From Enoplosus armatus (Eukaryota > Chordata > Actinopteri > Centrarchiformes > Enoplosidae): DNA of 64,000 nt. The stretch spans positions 2,276,869-2,340,868 of the forward strand of contig NC_092196.1 of NCBI RefSeq assembly GCF_043641665.1, read 5' to 3'. Positions 58,386 through 64,000 of this stretch are shown here, in pieces (the first letter of the stretch is position 1; each line of letters starts with the position of its first letter). The notes beneath the pieces were generated by a model, which saw only the letters and a program-made list of their open reading frames with translations, did no database searches and was not told the DNA's origin. Both the position numbers and the translations under genes were made by a program.

Positions 58386-59965
58386 GAATCAGCAGAGCGG
58401 ATGATACGCTGCAGTCTGCGTCTGTCCTTGGTGGAGGCAGCAGCGTACCAGACGGTGATGGAGGAGGTGAGGATGGACTCTATGATGGCAGTGTAGAAGT
58501 GAACCAGCATTTTTTGTGGCAGGTTAAACTTCCTCAGCTGCCTCAGGAAGTACATCCTCTGTTGGGCTTTCTTGATGAGGGAGCTGATGTTCAGCTCCCA
58601 CCGGAGGTCCTGGCTGATGATGGAGCCCAGGAAACGGAAGGACTCCACAGTGTCCACTGGAGAGTCACACAGGGTGATGGGGGCGGGTGGGGCTGCGCTC
58701 TTCCTAAAGTCAACAACCATCTCCACTGTCTTTGAAGCGTTAAGCTCCAGGTTGTTGCTGTTGCACCAGGTCACCAGGTGGTCAATCTCCCACCTGTAGG
58801 CAGACTCATCCTCTCCAGAGATGAGTCCGATGAGGGTGGTGTCGTCCGCGAACTTCAGGAGCTTGACGGACTGGTGACTGGAGGTGCAGCTGTTGGTGTA
58901 CAGGGAGAAGAGTAGTGGAGAAAGAACGCAGCCTTGAGGGGAGCCGGTGCTGATCGTCCGCGAGTCTGAGACGTGTTTCCCCAGCTTCACGTGCTGCTTC
59001 CTGTCAGACAGGAAATCTGTGATCCACCTGCAGGTGGGGTCAGGCACGTTGAGCTGGGAGAGCTTGTCCTGAAGAAGAGCCGGGACGATGGTGTTGAAGG
59101 CAGAGCTGAAGTCCACAAACAGGATCCTGGCATAGGATCCTGCGGAGTCCAGGTGCTGGAGGATGAAGTGTAGAGCCAGGTTGACGGTGTCGTCTACAGA
59201 CCTGTTGGCTCTGTAGGCGAACTGCAGGGGGTCCAGCAGAGAGTCTGTGATGGATTTGAGGTGGGACAGGACCAGGCGTTCAAATGATTTCATGACCACA
59301 GAGGTCAGGGCGACGGGTCTGTAGTCATTTAATCCTGTGGGCCCTGGTTTTTTGGGGACGGGGATGATGGTGGAGGCCTTGAAGCAGGCTGGCACGTGGC
59401 ATGTCTCCAGTGAGGTGTTGAAGATGTCCGTGAACACCGGAGACAGCTGATCGGCGCAGCGCTTCAGGCAGGATGGGGAGATGGAGTCTGGTCCAGCAGC
59501 TTTACGCGGGTTTTGTCTCTTGAAGAGTCTGTTCACATCTCTTTCAAGGACAGACAGAGGTGTCGATGCTGGAGGAGTGGGGGGCACTGTGGGGGGCAGC
59601 TGTGGTGGTAAGAGGTGTGAGAGTTCAGCCCCAGGTGTGATGAGGGGGTTGGGGCTGTTGGGCTGGAGCTGGTGGGTGATGGTGTGGGGGATGGTGTCAG
59701 GACTGTCCCATTGTCTTTCAAAACGACAGTAGAAGTCGTTGAGGCTGTTGGCGAGGCGTCGGTCGTTAGCAGAGTTGGGGGCTCTTGGCTTGTAGTTGGT
59801 GATCTGCCTGAGCCCCCTCCACACAGAAGCAGAGTCGTTGGAGGAGAACTGGTCTTGTAGTCTCTCTGAGTACAGTCGTTTAGCTTCCCTCACCGCCTTG
59901 CTAAACTTGTACTTGGCTTCCTTAAACTCTGCTCTGTTGCCACTCTTAAACGCCTCTTCCTTGAA
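58379..59965 (-). mobile_element. CR1/L2-type LINE fragment encoding a reverse transcriptase
   Basis: An uninterrupted frame of over 520 codons carries non-LTR RT motifs: KAAGPDSI, PVPKKPG, DYRPVALTS, ILFVDFSSAFNT (first catalytic Asp), GSPQGCVLSP and KFADDTTLIG (catalytic Asp pair). It begins abruptly at FKEEAFKSGNRAEF with no endonuclease domain, and stops after RRRLQRIIRSAD. It is therefore truncated at both ends and cannot be autonomous. GAATTGAATTGAAT-type short repeats lie at both borders (about 58350 and 59963). The lack of stops suggests recent insertion. A domesticated RT is unlikely given the truncation. Confidence 0.85.
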
Positions 59966-60019
59966 TTGAATTGAATTGAATATAACGTCAATGACAAATG
60001 AGCTAAAAACAAACGGCAA

Positions 60020-60890
60020 AACCCTGTTCCACTCTGTAAGTTAAAAACCCGGTTCCTGCTGTTTTGAAGTCAGATTTATACATTCACGTTTCTTCATTTG
60101 GCAGAGAGAATCTAGAGCAACGTGCAGCAGGTGCATGAACTAATACGTACTGTCAGTGCATAGCAACTGACAAAATGAGGTGAGTAGGTAGGTAGGTGAT
60201 TTTTGAAGACAGGGAGGGATTCTGCTGAAAAAAACTGAGTAAGGTATTTCATTCCACCACTGAGGGAAATGAAAGTGGACTTTGGGCTAAGACTGGCCCA
60301 ACAAAACCCACCTGTAGATACACCAGCGCCCATACAGACCACGCAAGTGTGACATTGATTTTTTTTAAATGAACTATAATCATTTGTAGCATGATACATG
60401 AAAAATACATTATGATATAATGATTGTAGTATTTATATAATCGTATAATGTTATAAGTATTTATTCGGTCAGATTCTATGGCGAGTTGTGCGGTAGACAG
60501 AACATCAGAAATGCATTTTCATATAATACAGTCCACTACCACACTACTATAACATAGTACAACAAGTACGTTATCAAAAAATGGCCATATAACTGAATCA
60601 ATGCACAAACAACTAGCATAGTATCAACAATAAGTAAAGTAACTGGTATTTATTGCAGTTCTGTTTTCTGTCAGATATCTGCAGTTATCAGTTTGAGATC
60701 AGAATTCAATTCTGAGTTAATCGCACATACTAAATACTATGAGGACTTTGGTTAGTTTGCATACAAATCTTTTTTTTTTTGTTATTCCTGGGGATTTCAC
60801 AGCTAGCTGGGTCAGTTAATGACGTTATAAGATGTATCCACGGAAAAGTAAATGAGGTGGAGCTGTTGGAGCAGCGATGGTGGGACTTGT
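60020..60890. other. Intergenic stretch between LINE and the SLC6 gene
   Basis: AT-rich and without recognised features. The SLC6 3' UTR probably occupies part of the region below 61230. Confidence 0.4.
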
Positions 60891-60892
60891 TG

Positions 60893-61036
60893 GGCGGCAT
60901 GGTGGCGCAGTGGTTAGCACTGTCACACGGGAGGTAAAGCTGGTTAGAGTGGGTTCGATCCCCGGCTGCCCCCGTCATGTCGAAGTGTCCTTGAGCAAGA
61001 CACTGAACCCTAAGTTGCTCCCGATGGAGACCAGCA
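60893..61036 (+). repeat. tRNA-derived SINE, 3'-truncated copy
   Basis: GGCGGCATGGTGGCGCAGTG through the B-box-like GGTTCGATCC and the body up to GATGGAGACCAGCA. The tail is missing, so it was cut by a later event. Confidence 0.75.
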
Positions 61037-61229
61037 GTTGTTGACTGGCAGATTATAGCGGATGAGAAGGCTTTTCGATCACTAGTAGCGCTGTGGAACG
61101 GTTTGTTTGTCAGTTTTGTCTGTATTTCGCACATGCAAGAGCACAAGGGTGATGCAAAGACCTGCTGATGATTTCACACCATTTGGCAGTCGTTCAAATA
61201 CAGAAATCCATGAGTACATTTCATGTTGA

Positions 61230-63131
61230 TCATAACATGTCAGGGAAAGGGGCTGACAGTGGTTTCATCCCTGTTTCATTTAGGAGGTGCTCTTGGTGTG
61301 TCTTGGGACCAACAGGGTCACTAACAGGATGCCACAGGACCAACAGACGCTGTTGAGGACAGAAACAAAAGGACATTTAGTCAAACGGAATGAAAATCAA
61401 ATGAACGTAATGTGGTATTGGGGTGATACAAAATATCTAAAAACTTAAGCAGGATGTGTTGCTTACCTGTCTTAGGGTACCGTCAGTGAGGCAGATTTTG
61501 CCGACAGCCCAGATGGGTACCACAGCCACAGAGGAGAGAGCCATGGCCCAGCCCAGATAGTAGGCCCAGTCTGGGTATATATAGCCCCCGTTGGATGTCA
61601 GGGGCTGGTTGTCCAGAAAGGAGCAGATGAAGCAAGCCTTGAAGGAAAAGCAGAGGAACAAACTAAGTGGATAAACAGGCTACGCTAACACTGTGAAGGA
61701 CCCTAGCTTTATCGAAGTAAGCCCTCTATTGTAGCTTGACATTGTGTTGCTTATAAACCAAGACATGATGGTATGAAGTATTTTGTTGTCACAGGGATTT
61801 GCTCGTACTAATGCCTGGTCCACGCTGCCTACCAGGTCGTCTAGGGATTCGGGAGTCTCGCCTATATTTTCCGCGTGACACAGCCTTCTTGTGCCGAGTC
61901 AGAAATCCCCCCGTGCAAACTAATTCTGAGCCCATATTTATTGAGTGTCTCAGAATCCCTCCTGGGATCGCATATAGAGTGAATTACCTAGGACTAAAAA
62001 CCACTCCTACCTCAGGACTTGAGAGTCATTCATGAAGCCTCTTAACTCTTCATTTAATCAAGGAACAGGACTATTCCTATTAGAGGGTGGTGTTTCTTTA
62101 ACCACACTTCATCATAAGTTCTACTTTTTGGCTCTGTCAGTTGCAGTTTGAAATATTGTACAGTGGTAAAATTCAAATAGTAATCTGTAATCTTCTCTTT
62201 CATTGTCCAGTTCACCTTTCAACTACACCCCTTGTTAACGTATGTGGCCTACATGAGGGGAACATTATGGTCGCCAACAATATGAACATAAATTGTTACA
62301 GTGCATCCTCGTCTTTCAAATATTAGGCTGTAGCCCTGCTATTATTTGAAATAGCCTGAATAAAAGCATGTGTTCTCTGCTGCATCCCGCACGAGGTTAG
62401 TCTCGAATACGATTCATTTTTTTTTTTTTTTTTAGTCAAAACAAGTCAAAAAGCTCAAAAGATTATTGTCATCAAGCGTCTCTAGGGTTAGGACTCCTCC
62501 GTTGAGGCAGAAATGACTGCTTAAGTGTTAAATGTACATAGCCTGTTGAATGACTTTGTTGAAAGAGTGGTTACACACTGTCCAGATAGAAAGATTATAA
62601 GACAGACAGAGACATTCCTGTTTTGGGTAAATGGGTCTGACGTGATTTGGGTGTTAAGAGCAGAAGACAAGATGGCTCAGAGCCATGCACGCCCCTCTTT
62701 GTGACCTTGTTTTCTTGGGTATAACTAAACTGTTGGAAGGATTGTTTGTTTAGTGAAGCCTGTGCAGCTACTGTTGCATAGGTAGAATTTGCTCCTGGTG
62801 CCAGTACTAATTAAACACTTTCGTTAAGATCAACAGAGGCTGAGCAGAGAGTTATTTTTTTACTCAAAAATACTGACTTGAAAATACCATTTTATTCCAA
62901 TAAAATGCAATTCTAGTTCTTTAAAAGAGACAATTGATAAATATGCCCTGCACAGATACCAGGTGCCATCAGTTGTCTTCATTTCTGCTTTGTTTCAGAC
63001 CCCAGCAGCTGTTAACAGTGTGTCACTCACCAGGGAGATCAGAGGGGTGAGATAACACCAGCACAGTTTGAAAAGAGCCCAAGGTCTCTGTCCCGTCATA
63101 TCTTCAACCGCGTCATACAACCGTTCAGCCC
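61230..63131 (-). CDS. SLC6-family Na+/Cl- coupled transporter, last three coding exons
   Basis: Exons 63131-63031, 61637-61467 and 61349-61230 join in phase and end at TGA; the 5' exons lie past the window. The encoded part begins AERLYDAVEDMTGQRPWALF, the counterpart of the family motif RFYDNIEDMIG.RP before transmembrane helix 11. Then come helix 11 (KLCWCYLTPLISLACFICSF), a loop with YIYPDWAYYLGWAMALSS, helix 12 (ALSSVAVVPIWAV) and a tail ending SAPFPDML. SLC6 proteins move GABA, glycine, betaine, taurine, creatine or monoamines. The C-terminal quarter does not let me choose the substrate, though the GABA/betaine-type branch seems nearest. The middle acceptor is CTTCAAG, weaker than the others. 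Confidence 0.85.
61640..63028. other. Intron of the SLC6 gene
   Basis: It contains a poly-T run at about 62417-62434 and no recognised exon. Confidence 0.4.
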
Positions 63132-64000
63132 CTGCATGATAATTGCAGTTTGTTAGTAACAGTTTAAAAAAAAAAAGGACAGGACCTCCAGGTGTAGATG
63201 CATGATATACATCAATGGATTGGCCCGTAGCCACTTATTGATATATGATTGCAGCCGCGGCGGGGACAGGAACGCCCACGTAGATCATCGGTTTACATAG
63301 AGCAGGAACCATGTAGCGACTGACCGCCTTTTGTTTTGTTGTTTTTTCCCCAGTAATGTTACTGAATACCTAATGACCTCTTACTGCGTCATGTCTCAAC
63401 CCAATACCAGGAATTGGAAAATATGAAGGAATTAAAAAGTAAAAAAGGGCCTGTTTCATTTTGTCTTTAAAACATTGTTAGGCCTTTTACAAAACACACG
63501 TTTTGACATCACTAACTGGGTGTTTTCCCAGGAGCTACAGGTAGCTGCAGTAACAGGATTACAGCATTCAGGTGGAACAGAAACCAAGGCTTTGATCACA
63601 AATTAGGAAATAAATGATCCACCCTGAAAACAGTTAGGACTGAAATTAGCTGTGAGGTGCTAGTTTCTGTAATGAAAAGGGTTTCTGTCTCTGGTAGTGA
63701 ATCAGAGACTTCTAAAAAAAAAAACAACAACAAAAAAAACCCAGCCCCACTGGGTAGATACATTTCATGAAACCAGTGTGTTTCACATACATCTAGCAAC
63801 AACTGGAAATGCAGTATTGAAAGGGGTATTTGGTGATGATTATGTGAAGACATTAAAAGCAGACACCTTTAATGACACTTAGATAGTAGAGGTTACTTAA
63901 TCTAATTTCTATCTAATCTAATTAATATAATTTCTTATATTGAAGCTACTGTCTAATGTTTCCATTTTGTCTTCTTTTGGTTTGCTGCTGTCCAGCTTCT
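63132..64000. other. Intron of the SLC6 gene, window edge
   Basis: No further SLC6 exon is visible up to base 64000. The preceding exon should end in one base of a Gly codon to match the GG at the start of exon 63131-63031. Confidence 0.45.

Noticed and set aside
58499..59860. Plus-strand frames opposite the LINE
   Set aside because: They are antisense shadows of the reverse-transcriptase frame.

Overview
This window is nuclear DNA of a ray-finned (teleost) fish. Exons are short and split by GT-AG introns. Simple repeats are frequent: (CA)n, (GA)n and poly-C. Typical fish dispersed repeats abound: Tc1-like transposons, CR1/L2-type LINE pieces, tRNA-derived SINEs and foldback MITEs. No bacterial, viral or CRISPR feature is visible. 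Most automatic ORFs here are intron or repeat noise. The genes below were assembled exon by exon from splice signals, reading phase and remembered family similarity.

Five genes are supported. (1) arl4d, minus, coding 945-2369 in two exons: an ARF-like small GTPase. (2) A small unrecognised plus-strand gene, coding 7906-13628 in four phase-consistent exons, predicting 81 aa with one CPHC motif. (3) tmem106a, minus, 15152-21214, seven coding exons, 257 aa. (4) nbr1, minus, 28923-56223, 23 coding exons, about 1038 aa, with every splice phase matching: a selective-autophagy receptor with PB1, ZZ, coiled coil, FW/NBR1 domain, LIR, membrane-binding helix and UBA. (5) The 3' end of an SLC6 neurotransmitter-type transporter, minus, 61230-63131; its N-terminal exons lie beyond 64000.

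Layout: arl4d and the small gene diverge from a CpG-rich stretch near 3.4-3.6 kb. The small gene and tmem106a converge near 14-15 kb. tmem106a lies downstream of nbr1 in the same orientation. The run nbr1-tmem106a-arl4d in one orientation matches human 17q21 from memory (NBR1-TMEM106A-ARL4D). On the far side of nbr1, where mammals have BRCA1/NBR2, there is an SLC6 gene. nbr1 introns carry most of the mobile DNA: an apparently intact 1.63-kb Tc1-like element with an open 346-aa DD34E transposase in intron 1, a decayed second Tc1-like copy in the intron between exons 19 and 20, several SINE copies and LINE fragments. A LINE reverse-transcriptase fragment open for over 500 codons lies between nbr1 and the SLC6 gene.

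Functionally, nbr1 (cargo receptor) and tmem106a (lysosomal/endosomal membrane protein family) both touch the endolysosomal system, but nothing in the sequence shows co-regulation. I found no convincing new multi-gene system. The most useful leads are the small CPHC-protein gene, an intron inside the arl4d coding region, a UG-repeat 3' splice site before nbr1 exon 2, an intronic 57-nt hairpin, and the intact Tc1-like element.
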